A stretch of DNA of 64,000 nucleotides from Winogradskyella marina (GTDB lineage: Bacteria; Bacteroidota; Bacteroidia; Flavobacteriales; Flavobacteriaceae): the NCBI RefSeq assembly GCF_015645385.1, contig NZ_JADOET010000001.1, positions 434,001-498,000 on the forward strand. Direction: 5' to 3'. Under the pieces are notes generated by a model. That model did not search any database and was not told where the DNA came from. It saw nothing but the letters and a program-made list of their open reading frames with translations. This document shows positions 20,101-29,479 of the stretch, one piece after another; the first letter of the stretch is position 1; every line of letters begins with the position of its first letter. The position numbers and the translations under genes are program-made.

Positions 20101-22226
20101 AAATCACAAAAAACAACCAATCAATAGAACTTACTGATAAATTAGAAAATATTACGGAAAAACATATTGCAATAGCTTTTGAAAATTTTGATATCAACGA
20201 AGTTTTCAATTATTTAAACCCTAAAGCAGAATTAGCAACAGGTCAATTAAATGGTAATTTTATTGTTGAAGATCCCTTTGAAAACGCAGGTATTGTTGCC
20301 GATTTAAACATCGAAGAATTTCATACACTCCAAACAGATTTAGGCACGTTAAGTATCAATGGAAATTCGCTTGGTACTAACAGTTATGCATTTAACGCAG
20401 GCTTAAAAGGAGGAGACATTGATTTTGATCTTGTTGGTGATTACACCGTAAGTAACAGTATCGCTAATTTAGACTTGGATTTAGATATTAACGAATTTAA
20501 AATGAAAGCCCTCAACACGCTTTCTTTGGGTGAAATTAAAGAAACTGACGGCAGTTTTTCTGGTGCTTTTAAAGTTACAGGTACCACAACAGATCCTCAG
20601 TACGATGGGTTTTTAACATTTAACAATGCGAGTTTCAACGTTGCTAAACTCAACACAAAATTTACGATGGCAGATGAAAAGCTAAACGTAAACAACGCAG
20701 GACTTTCAATGACCAATTTCACCATTAGTGATGAAAACAATAATGATTTAGTGTTTTCTGGAAAAATAGGGACAGAAAGTTTTGTAAACCCAACGTTCGA
20801 CTTAAGTGTAAAAGCCACTAATTTTCAAGTATTAAATGCCACAAAAGAAGATAACGAAACCTTTTATGGTAAAGCGAGTTTTAATGCCAACGCAAAACTT
20901 ACTGGAGATTTACAGATCCCAAAACTAGATGCTAAACTCACCTTAGGGTCAGACACTAATATTACTTATGTTATGCCATCGTCAATGGCAAGTATTGAAG
21001 AACGCGAAGGTGTTGTTGTTTTTGTAAATCGTGAAAATCCTGATGCGATTCTCACCCAAACCGAAGAACAAACCGCTACAATTAAAGGTTTTGATATTTC
21101 TTCTGAAATTATTATTGATAAAAATGCAGCCGTCACAGTTGTCTTAGATGAAGAAACTGGTGATAATTTTAAAGCTTCGGGCGAAGGGAATCTCATTTTT
21201 ACAATGGCACCAAATGGTCGTATTTCGCTTACCGGATCTTACGAAATTTCAGATGGTCATTACGAACTTAATTTGTATAATTTAGTTAATAGAAGATTTT
21301 TAATTGCACCAGGAAGTCGTGTTACTTGGTCTGGTGACCCTTTTGATGCCGAACTCGATGTACGCGCCATTTACAATTTAGAAACCTCCGCTACTGGTCT
21401 TATGGCATCGCAGATTTCAGGTTCTGATCCATCGGTTCAAAATAAATATAAACAAGTTTTACCATTTAATGTCTATCTTAATATTGATGGTGAATTATTG
21501 CAACCTAAGATTTCTTTTGGCTTAGATATGCCTGAAGAAGAACAAGGTGCAATTAGCGGCCAAGTTTATAGCAGAGTGCAACAAGTTAACCAACAAGAAG
21601 GTGAGTTAAATAGGCAAGTATTTTCACTATTAGTCTTAAACCGTTTTTATCCAGACTCCGGAAGTGATGGTAGTTCTGGTGGATTTGCAACGATTGCACG
21701 AGATAATTTAAACGATGCGGTTTCAGACCAATTGAATGCATTTTCAGATAAATTGTTAGGTGGTTCTGGTATTGAACTCGATTTTGGCTTAAATAGCTAC
21801 ACCGACTATCAAGGAGACGCTCCAACAGACCGTACACAATTAGATATTGCCGCACAAAAAAAACTATTTAATGATAGGTTAACCGTTAGAGTTGGTAGCG
21901 AAGTAGATATACAAGGCAGCAGCAGTACAGGTGAGGAAGCACCACTAATTGGTAATGTTAGCTTAGAATATACCCTTACAGAAGACGGAAGATATCGTTT
22001 AAAAGGCTTTAGAAAAAGTGAATTTGAAAATGTTATTGATGGTCAAACGATTGTCAGTGGCATTAGTTTAATTTTCACACAAGAATTCAACCAATTTAGT
22101 GAACTTTGGGATGCAATTATCATGGCTAGAAAAGCGAAACGTGAAGCCGAAAAAGAAGCAGCTGAAAACGAACTTGACACCAAAGAAGAAACGACAAATA
22201 AAAGCATAGAACAGAAAAAGGACTAA
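17139..22226 (+). CDS. tamB: TamB-like translocation and assembly protein (DUF490/AsmA type)
   Basis: The 1695-residue protein has one N-terminal membrane anchor (LRVLLGIFVFLFLMILFV, residues 26-43) and a very long periplasmic part of repeating beta-strand units typical of TamB/AsmA lipid-bridge proteins. A C-terminal TamB domain lies near residues 1330-1660, and a charged Lys/Glu tail follows. It probably spans the periplasm and passes phospholipid to, or assists folding at, the outer membrane together with the Omp85 protein encoded 2 bases downstream. The start is TTG at 17139; no ATG is available before the membrane anchor. An exact TATATTTG box at 17127-17134 sits so close that the start would be nearly leaderless; a second box, TACTTTTA, lies at 17113-17120. 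Confidence 0.92.
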   Translation: MDKIENKRPQTPQKRHYRWLRRTLRVLLGIFVFLFLMILFVRSPWGQDIIVNKAVNFVSDKTGTKVAIEKLFITFDGDLQLDGLYLEDTKGDTLVYSNSLEANIPLWKMIQGEAVGVDALDWDGLRANVIRKDSVTGYNFQFLIDAFASTDTTTVATDTTSTPLNLVIGNLNFNNFDIVFNDAVAGIDSRFKIGNLQAHMETTNIEDMIFEASEIELSDANIKFVQKPVAIDTTTSEASLPKLSFENLALNNVKAYYESQPDRLIADVDISEFSTEVPIINLSDSDFDLKNITLKNSKISLTTEAEINGLTQQIEEVSEKTKTDITTFEWPQLTINVASIDFENNQLDYRVGNAKPIKDIFNPNAISLANLTLQAKDILLKDKKATLNLEQFNFNEASGLNLNQLAVKFNATDQDMHLDGLNFKLNNNSISGDAELNYTSLSKLIEAPETTKVNLNLPAFQLSLTEIFKFQPDLKNNEYLNKLSKKLVLGHLNASGTLAAIKLNKAELNWGNSTQISANGTIQNVTNPELIQFDIPQFSAVTKRSDLIQFVDEAELGVHFPNDIKFIAQVNGNPEDISANAKLTTSQGVATVDGHYKNEEDIAFDADVTIDDYKINELLNNPQFGGLSLIIKSKGSGKNINTLNANVEANISEFQLNNYAITDLSIDGDIVNGSGSINSNYKDDNLNANLETFIVLDSIKPEIQLNLDIIGANLEALGVMQRNVKTAMHINANFKGNAEHFDADALIDDGIIVYDNKSYLVGDIKALAHVDKDTTSVALNNKIIDLNLESNTNPQTFSKAIKRHILSYFYRDEKVSDSITDFVNLKLKGKISESPLLNDVFLVNVRDLDTIDIALDFKEKERLLKANITAPYFNYSGNTLDSLAFSMDTDKDNFNFNLGFQNITAGPLNVPKTIIKGQQSDHELLLDFLGYHNDEQLMNVSTKISGNRDELKFTVNPDSLILNKETWTIPDNNEVIITDKNLEFNAFKITKNNQSIELTDKLENITEKHIAIAFENFDINEVFNYLNPKAELATGQLNGNFIVEDPFENAGIVADLNIEEFHTLQTDLGTLSINGNSLGTNSYAFNAGLKGGDIDFDLVGDYTVSNSIANLDLDLDINEFKMKALNTLSLGEIKETDGSFSGAFKVTGTTTDPQYDGFLTFNNASFNVAKLNTKFTMADEKLNVNNAGLSMTNFTISDENNNDLVFSGKIGTESFVNPTFDLSVKATNFQVLNATKEDNETFYGKASFNANAKLTGDLQIPKLDAKLTLGSDTNITYVMPSSMASIEEREGVVVFVNRENPDAILTQTEEQTATIKGFDISSEIIIDKNAAVTVVLDEETGDNFKASGEGNLIFTMAPNGRISLTGSYEISDGHYELNLYNLVNRRFLIAPGSRVTWSGDPFDAELDVRAIYNLETSATGLMASQISGSDPSVQNKYKQVLPFNVYLNIDGELLQPKISFGLDMPEEEQGAISGQVYSRVQQVNQQEGELNRQVFSLLVLNRFYPDSGSDGSSGGFATIARDNLNDAVSDQLNAFSDKLLGGSGIELDFGLNSYTDYQGDAPTDRTQLDIAAQKKLFNDRLTVRVGSEVDIQGSSSTGEEAPLIGNVSLEYTLTEDGRYRLKGFRKSEFENVIDGQTIVSGISLIFTQEFNQFSELWDAIIMARKAKREAEKEAAENELDTKEETTNKSIEQKKD

Positions 22227-22228
22227 AC

Positions 22229-24517
22229 TTGAAACGATTTTTAAAACATAGTGTTTATTTAATGTGCTTCGGAATAGTGTTGTACTCGTGTAGTATAACA
22301 AAATACATTCCTGAAGACGAAAAACTATATACAGGTGCCAAAATTGAAATTGATGCAGATTCTTCAGTGACGACTGTTAAAGACTTAAAAACAGAACTAG
22401 AATCAGTGCTAAGACCAGAACCTAACTCTAAGTTTTTAGGTATGTATTTGGGACTTTATTACCATTACAAAGGACAAAAGGAAAACCCTGGATTCATTAA
22501 TCGCTGGTTAAATAAAAAATTAGGTAAAAAACCCATTTATCAATCTGATATAAAACCTTTTGAAGTTGAAGACATTTTAATAAATCGATTAGAAAACAAA
22601 GGCTACTTCTTCAGTACAGCTACTTCAGCCTTTGAAGAAGAAGAAACAAAAGCTTCTGTTGCGTATAACGTAAAAATTGCTCAACCATATAAAATGGCAA
22701 ATTACCAATTGGATTCCATGCCTTCACCAATGTACGAAGAGGTGCAAAAAGAAGTTAAAAAATCACCATTTCAAAACGGTTCGTATTTTGACTTGTCTCA
22801 CATGAAGTTAGAGCGTCAACGTATCGATCAAGAATTAAAGAAAAGAGGGTATTATAACCTGAATCCAGATTTTTTCATATTTGAAGCCGACACCAATCAA
22901 TATGATAATAAACGGTTCAATTTATTCTTAAAACTGAAGGCGGAAGTTCCTAAGAAAGCAACAATTCCATACCAAGTTAAAACGATTAATGTTTTCCCAA
23001 ATTACGATCTACAAGATTCCACATTCAATACAAAGGAACGGTTTCAAAATAAAAATTATTACCAAGACACCTTATTTATTAAACCCAAACATCTCGATAG
23101 ATATATTACACTAAAAGAAGATGATTTTTACGATCCTTTAGCTTCAAAAAATACAGCAAGACGCTTGTCAACTATAGGAGCTTACAAATATGTAAACATT
23201 CAGTATAAAGAAATCGACACCTTACAAACAGATAGTTTGGGTGTTCTCGAAGCTAATATTTTCTTATCGCCTTTAACTAAAAGGGCATTCCGAGCCGAGT
23301 TACAAGCCGTAACGAAATCTAATAATTTTACAGGTCCAAATTTAGCTTTAACCTATAGTAACAGAAATCTTTTTAAAGGAGGTGAAACCCTAAACATCAG
23401 CACAAATGTTGGTTACGAAACGCAATTTAGAAGTGGTGACAATTCGGGACTTAGCAGTTTGGAATTAGGCTTAAAAAGTGAAATTATTTTTCCACGCGTA
23501 ATTTTCCCCTATACCTTTAACGAAAATTTCTTCGAATATTCCATTCCAAAAACAAAAACGAGTGTTGGTGTCAATTATTTACGTCGTAGTAAATTATACA
23601 CCCTTTTATCAGGAAACGCTCTTTTTGGGTATTCATGGAATGCTAATCGGTATATCACCTACGAGTTTAATCCTATTTCTGTTAATTATACGCAACTTAT
23701 AAAAACCTCAACAGAATTTGAAAATATTTTAGACGAGAACCCTTTTTTAAAGCAAAGTTTCGATCAGCAATTTATTTCAGGAATGACCTTTTCATTTACG
23801 TATAACGAAATGGTAGATGCTAACGATCCGCACCAATTTTATATGAATACCACGCTCGATGTGGCAGGAAATTCAATTAGTCTTTTCGGTAAAGATCCAG
23901 AAGTCTCAGGTGAACCAAAAACATTCCTAGGTTTGCAATATGCTCAGTATGCTAAAGCAGATATGGACTTAAGGTTTCACCTCAATTTCGGAAAAGACAA
24001 AGCACAAACTATTGCAACCCGATTATTTGCAGGTTATGGCATGCCATATGGAAATTCTGAAGTGATTCCTTATGTGAAACAGTATTTTTCTGGCGGACCA
24101 TACAGCGTAAGAGCCTTTAGAATCCGTTCATTAGGACCAGGAACTTACAACGAAGAAACTGATGAAAGTAGTGACGGCACTTACTTTGACCAAACCGGAA
24201 ACGTACGACTAGAGGCCAATGTAGAATATCGTTTTCCACTCTTTTCATTCTTTAAAGGAGCCATTTTTGCCGATGCAGGAAACGTGTGGAACTCAAAAGC
24301 AAATCCTACGTTTAATGGTGAAGACAAGTTTACCTCAAATTTTATAAATGAATTAGGAATGGGAACAGGAATCGGCTTACATATCGATGTCCAAGGTTTT
24401 GTAATTCGTTTTGATCTGGCAGCACCATTTCACGATCCGTCTGAAGACCAAAGCAAACGATGGGACTTTAAAGTAGATGAACCTGTACTTAATTTTGCTA
24501 TTGGGTATTCGTTTTGA
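22229..24517 (+). CDS. Omp85-family (BamA/TamA) outer-membrane lipoprotein
   Basis: The 762-residue product starts with TTG directly after the tamB stop, so the two are translationally coupled. It has a lipoprotein signal ending in VLYSC (Cys21), POTRA-like periplasmic domains over residues 30-350, and a C-terminal 16-strand-type barrel with the Omp85 segment GGPYSVRAFR near residue 620 and a terminal Phe (IGYSF). Lipidated TamA-like Omp85 proteins paired with TamB are usual in Bacteroidota. The pair likely assembles outer-membrane proteins or keeps the outer-membrane lipid balance. It is not the essential BamA, judging by the TamB partner. Confidence 0.9.
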   Translation: MKRFLKHSVYLMCFGIVLYSCSITKYIPEDEKLYTGAKIEIDADSSVTTVKDLKTELESVLRPEPNSKFLGMYLGLYYHYKGQKENPGFINRWLNKKLGKKPIYQSDIKPFEVEDILINRLENKGYFFSTATSAFEEEETKASVAYNVKIAQPYKMANYQLDSMPSPMYEEVQKEVKKSPFQNGSYFDLSHMKLERQRIDQELKKRGYYNLNPDFFIFEADTNQYDNKRFNLFLKLKAEVPKKATIPYQVKTINVFPNYDLQDSTFNTKERFQNKNYYQDTLFIKPKHLDRYITLKEDDFYDPLASKNTARRLSTIGAYKYVNIQYKEIDTLQTDSLGVLEANIFLSPLTKRAFRAELQAVTKSNNFTGPNLALTYSNRNLFKGGETLNISTNVGYETQFRSGDNSGLSSLELGLKSEIIFPRVIFPYTFNENFFEYSIPKTKTSVGVNYLRRSKLYTLLSGNALFGYSWNANRYITYEFNPISVNYTQLIKTSTEFENILDENPFLKQSFDQQFISGMTFSFTYNEMVDANDPHQFYMNTTLDVAGNSISLFGKDPEVSGEPKTFLGLQYAQYAKADMDLRFHLNFGKDKAQTIATRLFAGYGMPYGNSEVIPYVKQYFSGGPYSVRAFRIRSLGPGTYNEETDESSDGTYFDQTGNVRLEANVEYRFPLFSFFKGAIFADAGNVWNSKANPTFNGEDKFTSNFINELGMGTGIGLHIDVQGFVIRFDLAAPFHDPSEDQSKRWDFKVDEPVLNFAIGYSF

Positions 24518-24713
24518 GTTATTGAAAAATAAGTTTTTTATTTAGTATTCTATATACACAGCCTGGTTCTTTTTTCGTATTTTCTCTCACCTCTAATTTC
24601 TCATCTCTAATTTCCTATCTCTTCGCTCTTGGCTTTTAAAATGAATCCATTTTCATTCTATTCTCAAAAATTTAATACCTTTATTCAAAACTAAAAATAG
24701 ACACAAATTATAT
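24518..24713. other. Intergenic stretch with pyrimidine-rich tandem repeat
   Basis: Near 24585-24625 the unit CTCTAATTTC occurs twice (ACCTCTAATTTCTC, then ATCTCTAATTTCC) within a C/T-rich tract. A possible -7 box TACCTTTA at 24676-24683 lies 30 bases before guaD. I see no reading frame. Confidence 0.4.
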
Positions 24714-25187
24714 ATGAACAATAAAGAACAATTCATGAAAGAAGCAGTTAATGCTGCTCTTAAAGGAATGAATAACAACGAAGGCGGCCCATTTGGTTGC
24801 GTCATCGTAAAAGACGGAAAAATTGTAGGACGAGGCAACAACAAAGTCACCTCAACCAACGACCCAACAGCACATGCAGAAGTATCTGCGATTAGAGATG
24901 CTTGTAAGAACTTAGATTCATTTCAGCTAGAAGGCTGCGAAATCTACACCTCTTGCGAACCTTGCCCAATGTGTTTAGGCGCCATTTATTGGGCACGACC
25001 AGACAAAGTTTATTATGGAAGTAACCAAGTAGATGCGGCAAATATTGGCTTTGATGATGAGTTTATTTATAAAGAAATCCCCTTACCTTACGAGAAACGA
25101 AGTATCCCTTTTGAACAATTAGCAAGAGAAGTTGCTTTAGAGCCTTTTCAGGAATGGAGTAAGAAGGTGGATAAGACGCAATACTAA
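24714..25187 (+). CDS. guaD: Guanine deaminase (nucleoside deaminase family)
   Basis: The 157-residue enzyme belongs to the zinc cytidine-deaminase fold. The zinc and proton-relay site reads PTAHAEVSAI, and the second zinc pair SCEPCPMCLGAIYWARP. The segments GGPFGCVIVKDG and NIGFDDEFIYKEI follow the small Bacillus-type guanine deaminase closely over the full length and differ from tRNA adenosine deaminase. It hydrolyses guanine to xanthine. The next complete enzymes downstream are xanthine dehydrogenase subunits, which consume xanthine, so the context agrees. Confidence 0.9.
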   Translation: MNNKEQFMKEAVNAALKGMNNNEGGPFGCVIVKDGKIVGRGNNKVTSTNDPTAHAEVSAIRDACKNLDSFQLEGCEIYTSCEPCPMCLGAIYWARPDKVYYGSNQVDAANIGFDDEFIYKEIPLPYEKRSIPFEQLAREVALEPFQEWSKKVDKTQY

Positions 25188-25190
25188 TTA

Positions 25191-25592
25191 TTGATATTTT
25201 TGAAAAACACCTTATCTTTAATATTACTTATACTGCTTTGTTTTACATCATGTGAATCAAAAGCAAAATACACGGATTATGAGGAATCTGACTTTTATGA
25301 AGTTCAAGGTGTAATCATTTCCGCTGTGCAAAATGATAATTACTTTGACAGCTCTCTAGTAAAAAATATAAGTTTCAACTATTTCTTAGACCGCGAAATT
25401 CCAAAAACAGGAATAGAGAAGAATCTAGAAATTTTTGAAGCTAAAAAAGGTTACCCTTTAATTGTTCTTGTGCACAAAGAAAATGAGAATATTAGCTTTT
25501 ATGGCCGAGTTGGTATTCTAGATAGTATAAATGAAAAAGAAAAGGTATTTCTCAGTAAACATTTTCAAGAAGAAATCGAAAAACTGAATTAA
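25191..25592 (+). CDS. Small lipoprotein of unknown function in the purine locus
   Basis: The 133-residue product has a lipoprotein signal (LSLILLILLCFTSC) and a charged mature part without a family I recognise. TTG at 25191 or TTG at 25200 are the possible starts; the second gives a tidier Met-Lys-Asn signal. It lies 3 bases after guaD and 11 bases before the xanthine dehydrogenase gene, so it is probably co-transcribed with them. A role at the outer or inner membrane in purine uptake or sensing is only a guess. Confidence 0.65.
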   Translation: MIFLKNTLSLILLILLCFTSCESKAKYTDYEESDFYEVQGVIISAVQNDNYFDSSLVKNISFNYFLDREIPKTGIEKNLEIFEAKKGYPLIVLVHKENENISFYGRVGILDSINEKEKVFLSKHFQEEIEKLN

Positions 25593-25603
25593 AATTAAAA
25601 CTA

Positions 25604-27016
25604 TTGATAACCTTCATCCTAAATAACAAAACCATAAAAACACCAGAAAACTCTGGTATGACCTTATTGGATTTTGTTCGCTATCAACAACGCCTCACAG
25701 GCACCAAAATTGGTTGTCGTGAAGGCGATTGTGGTGCTTGTACTGTTTTGGTAGGCACATTAAACACCAAAGGCATTTTAGAATACCAAAGCATCACCTC
25801 TTGTATTTCGCCATTAGGAAACGCACACGGCAAACACATTGTAACGGTTGAAGGCACAAATCTAAACGACAAGTTAACCACTGCACAAGAAGCCATGAAA
25901 TCCAATTACGCCACACAATGTGGTTTTTGCACACCTGGTTTTGTAGTGGCTTTAACCGGTTTTGCATTGTCTAATTCTGAAAACAATTACAGTACTGCTT
26001 TAGATGCCATAAGCGGAAATATTTGTAGATGCACAGGTTATAAATCTATTGAAAAAGCGGCGCATCAAGTCGTTGAAAAGCTTGAAAACAAAAATACAAA
26101 CTCAATAAATTGGTTGATTGAAAATGAATTTATTCCTCAATATTTTGAAACCATTCCGCAACGTTTAAAAGCCATTGAAATTAAAGATTTAAATCAACCC
26201 AAAGGAAAATACATTTCTGGAGGAACAGATTTATATGTGCAACAAGCCGATAATTTAACCAATAATTCTGTGCATCTCATTGCAGAAAAGGATTACCTAA
26301 AGGGCATAACTATTGAAAACGATATTTGCACCATCGGAACCAATACAACCGTTTCAGATTTATGGAATCATTCGGAATTGAACAACTATTTCCCAAACTT
26401 AAAAAAGCATTTAAAACTCGTGTCTTCTGAACAGATTAGAAACATGGCATCTTTAGGTGGCAACTTTGTGAATGCATCACCAATTGGAGACATGACCATT
26501 TTCTTTTTAGCGTTGAATAGCGATATTACAATTACTGATAAAGACGAAAAAGAACGTACTATTGCTCTTAAAAATTTCTATCAAGATTATAAAACTTACG
26601 ATTTAAAAGACGGCGAACTTCTAAAAAACATCAGTTTTAAGCTACCCAACAAAAGCACATTTTTCAATTTTGAAAAAGTTTGTAAACGCACCCATTTAGA
26701 TATTGCGAGTGTGAATTCGGCGATTCATATATTAGTTGAAAATGAAATGATTTCAGAAGCACATATTGCTATTGGAGGAGTTGCTGCCATTCCAAAATAT
26801 TTACATGAAACCTCTAAATTTTTAACAGGAAAATCATTGACTTCAGAAACTATTTTGGAAGCCAACGATATACTTCAAAATGAGATTGCACCAATTTCTG
26901 ATGTTCGTGGCACCAGCGACTATAAACGCTTATTAGCACGACAATTATTCTTCGCGCATTTTACAGAAGTATTCCCTAAGCAATTCACATTAAAAGACTT
27001 TATTCAACATGCATAA
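25604..27016 (+). CDS. xdhA: Xanthine dehydrogenase small subunit (2Fe-2S and FAD)
   Basis: The 470-residue subunit carries electrons from the molybdenum site to NAD+. The plant-type [2Fe-2S] domain has CREGDCGACTVL (near residues 38-49), the second helical cluster has CGFCTPGF and CRCTGY (near 107-145), and an FAD-binding domain with GGTDLYVQ and GGNFVNASPIGD follows. It starts with TTG and overlaps the large-subunit gene by 8 bases. The FAD domain is complete, so this is a two-subunit XdhAB enzyme of the bacterial type. Confidence 0.95.
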   Translation: MITFILNNKTIKTPENSGMTLLDFVRYQQRLTGTKIGCREGDCGACTVLVGTLNTKGILEYQSITSCISPLGNAHGKHIVTVEGTNLNDKLTTAQEAMKSNYATQCGFCTPGFVVALTGFALSNSENNYSTALDAISGNICRCTGYKSIEKAAHQVVEKLENKNTNSINWLIENEFIPQYFETIPQRLKAIEIKDLNQPKGKYISGGTDLYVQQADNLTNNSVHLIAEKDYLKGITIENDICTIGTNTTVSDLWNHSELNNYFPNLKKHLKLVSSEQIRNMASLGGNFVNASPIGDMTIFFLALNSDITITDKDEKERTIALKNFYQDYKTYDLKDGELLKNISFKLPNKSTFFNFEKVCKRTHLDIASVNSAIHILVENEMISEAHIAIGGVAAIPKYLHETSKFLTGKSLTSETILEANDILQNEIAPISDVRGTSDYKRLLARQLFFAHFTEVFPKQFTLKDFIQHA

Positions 27017-29339
27017 AAACAAATCACATAACACGTTGAATTCTGAATTGGATGCGGTTTCCAAAGCATTAAAGAAGAGCATTAAAAACTTAGATTCTTA
27101 CACGCATGTTCGTGGAGAATCGCTTTATGTTGATGATGTAAATATTAGACAAGGGACGTTTCACGCCGTGGTTTTTGATTCACCAAAAGCACATGGGAAA
27201 ATAAAACATATCGACTACTCAAAAGCTGAAGCTTTAGAAGGTGTAGAACGCATCTTGACTTATAAAGATATTCCTGGCGAAAATGAAATCGGAGGCATCA
27301 TTGCAGACGAACCTTTATTCGCAGAATACGACGTCCATTTCTGGGGAATGCCAATCGCATTAATCGTGGCAGAATCAGAATTTATTGCTCGAAAAGCTCG
27401 AGGTTTAATTGACATTGACATAGAAGAACTTCCCGTTATCACCACTGCAAAAGAAGCTAAGGCAAAAGGTAGTTTTATAAATGCTCCTCGATCATTCAGT
27501 TTAGGTAATACTGAAAAAGCATTTGCGGATTGCGACTATATTTTTGAAGGAGAAACCTTTTCCAACGGACAAGAACATTTATACATTGAAGCGCAAGGAG
27601 CATATGCAGAACCTTTAGAAAATGGTAATATAAAAATCACATCATCCACGCAAGGCCCAACCGCTGTACAAGCCACTACCGCTAGAGTTTTAGGCTTAGC
27701 GATGCATAAAATTGAAATAGATGTGACGCGTCTTGGTGGTGGATTTGGTGGTAAAGAGGATCAAGCCACACCTTGGGCTGTGATGGCTGCTTTGGCAACT
27801 TATCATTTAAATCAATCCGTAAAACTAGTACTGAATCGCCATGATGATTTACGCATGACAGGTAAACGACATCCTTACGAAAGTTCGTATAAAATCGGCT
27901 TATCTAAAGACTTAAAGATTTTGGCTTATGAAGCGGAATTTCTTCAAAATTCTGGTGCAGCAGCCGATTTATCGCCAGCCATTGCCGAGCGTACTTTGTT
28001 TCATGCCACAAATAGTTATTTTGTTCCCAACGTCACCACAAAAGTGTTGAGTTGCAAAACCAACTTACCACCAAACACAGCCTTTAGAGGTTTTGGCGGA
28101 CCACAAGGGATGTTTGTGATTGAATCTGCCATTGCAAAAGCGGCAAGTGAGATTGGTGTGTCGTCGAAAGCGATTCAAGAAGCTAATTTATTAGATGAAA
28201 ATGATACGTTTTCGTATGGTCAAATTGCAAAATTGGTTGAAGCTAAAAACTCTTGGAATTCGGCAAAATCATTATTTAATAGTGAAGGATTAGAACGTGA
28301 AATTGAAACCTTTAATCAGAACAATTCAAATTTCAAAAAAGGCATCGCGTTTATGCCGATTTGTTTCGGGATTTCGTTTACCAACACACCAATGAATCAT
28401 GCACGTGCTTTGGTTCATATTTATTTGGATGGAAGTGTTGGTGTAAGCACAGCTGCTGTTGAAATGGGACAAGGCGTCAACACCAAAATGATGCAAATTG
28501 CAGCACAAGTATTTTCAATTCCAATTGAAAAAATAAAAATTGAAACCACCAATACCACAAGAGTTGCCAATACCTCGCCTTCTGCGGCAAGTTCTACTGC
28601 AGATTTGAATGGAAAAGCAACCTTAATGGCTTGTAATTCACTTTTAGAACGTTTGAAGAAAGTCGCATCAGAAGACTTAAACGTTTCAGAAAACGAGATT
28701 TCATTACAAGATGAATTTGTTTATATCAATGCTAAAAAATCAGAATTATCTTGGACAGAGCTCATTAGTAAAACCATGTTAAAACGTGTGGCTTTAACTG
28801 AAAATGCACATTATGCCACGCCAGAAATCCACTTTGATAAAACCAAAGAAAAAGGACACCCTTTTGCATACCATGTCTACGGCACAGCAATTACAACGGT
28901 GACTGTAGATTGCACACGTGGCACTTACGAATTTGATTCTGTGAAGATTGTTCACGATTACGGTAAAAGCATGAGTGAAGGTATCGATTTAGGACAGGTT
29001 GAAGGTGCTTTAATACAAGGTATCGGCTGGATGACTTTGGAAGAAATCGCCTATAACGACGACGGCAAATTATTATCGAATGCCTTATCAACTTACAAAG
29101 TTCCAGATTTATTTTCAGTGCCTAAAGTTGTTGAAACTATTCCTTTAGAAACAAAAGGACATGATTTAGCCATTTTAAAATCTAAGGCCGTTGGCGAACC
29201 TCCTTTAATGTATGGGATTGGAGCGTATTTTGCGCTTCAGAATGCTATAAAAGCCTTCAACCCGAATTATAATATGAAGTTTCATGCACCAATGACAGCT
29301 GAAAAGGTTTTGATGGGATTGTATGAGGATTCAAAATAA
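27009..29339 (+). CDS. xdhB: Xanthine dehydrogenase molybdopterin-binding subunit
   Basis: The 776-residue subunit hydroxylates hypoxanthine and xanthine to urate at the molybdenum cofactor. The molybdopterin contacts GGGFGGKED and RGFGGPQG, the substrate loop and the C-terminal KAVGEPPL with the catalytic Glu are all present. No signal peptide, so the enzyme is cytoplasmic. It needs a sulfurated cofactor, which the XdhC protein encoded at 31983-32759 would deliver. No urate-degrading enzyme is seen in the window. Confidence 0.96.
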   Translation: MHKNKSHNTLNSELDAVSKALKKSIKNLDSYTHVRGESLYVDDVNIRQGTFHAVVFDSPKAHGKIKHIDYSKAEALEGVERILTYKDIPGENEIGGIIADEPLFAEYDVHFWGMPIALIVAESEFIARKARGLIDIDIEELPVITTAKEAKAKGSFINAPRSFSLGNTEKAFADCDYIFEGETFSNGQEHLYIEAQGAYAEPLENGNIKITSSTQGPTAVQATTARVLGLAMHKIEIDVTRLGGGFGGKEDQATPWAVMAALATYHLNQSVKLVLNRHDDLRMTGKRHPYESSYKIGLSKDLKILAYEAEFLQNSGAAADLSPAIAERTLFHATNSYFVPNVTTKVLSCKTNLPPNTAFRGFGGPQGMFVIESAIAKAASEIGVSSKAIQEANLLDENDTFSYGQIAKLVEAKNSWNSAKSLFNSEGLEREIETFNQNNSNFKKGIAFMPICFGISFTNTPMNHARALVHIYLDGSVGVSTAAVEMGQGVNTKMMQIAAQVFSIPIEKIKIETTNTTRVANTSPSAASSTADLNGKATLMACNSLLERLKKVASEDLNVSENEISLQDEFVYINAKKSELSWTELISKTMLKRVALTENAHYATPEIHFDKTKEKGHPFAYHVYGTAITTVTVDCTRGTYEFDSVKIVHDYGKSMSEGIDLGQVEGALIQGIGWMTLEEIAYNDDGKLLSNALSTYKVPDLFSVPKVVETIPLETKGHDLAILKSKAVGEPPLMYGIGAYFALQNAIKAFNPNYNMKFHAPMTAEKVLMGLYEDSK

Positions 29340-29346
29340 AAACAAA

Positions 29347-29460
29347 CGTCAGTTCGAGTGATTTGAGGAACGAAAATTGTATCGAGAACCAATTGAACTA
29401 AATTCTTATTCTCGATACAAATTTCACTCATTTAAATCGTAAAATCCACTCGAATTGACG
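29347..29460. repeat. Nested palindromic repeat (family B)
   Basis: Outer arms CGTCAGTTCGAGTG (29347-29360) and CACTCGAATTGACG (29447-29460) pair with one mismatch. Inner arms TTGTATCGAGAA (29377-29388) and TTCTCGATACAA (29409-29420) pair perfectly. The whole unit is 114 bases, directly behind xdhB. A right-half copy lies inside the glycosyltransferase gene at 46177-46221, which shows that it is a dispersed family. Confidence 0.85.
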
Positions 29461-29479
29461 AATTTAATAAGAACAATAA

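Noticed and set aside
24550..24640. Tandem pyrimidine-rich repeat as a CRISPR remnant
   Set aside because: Units are only about ten bases, have no spacers of constant length and no cas genes occur in the window.
29347..29460. An integron attC site or attachment site in the nested palindrome
   Set aside because: No integrase or cassette genes are near and the arms lack attC core sites. A dispersed repeat explains it better.
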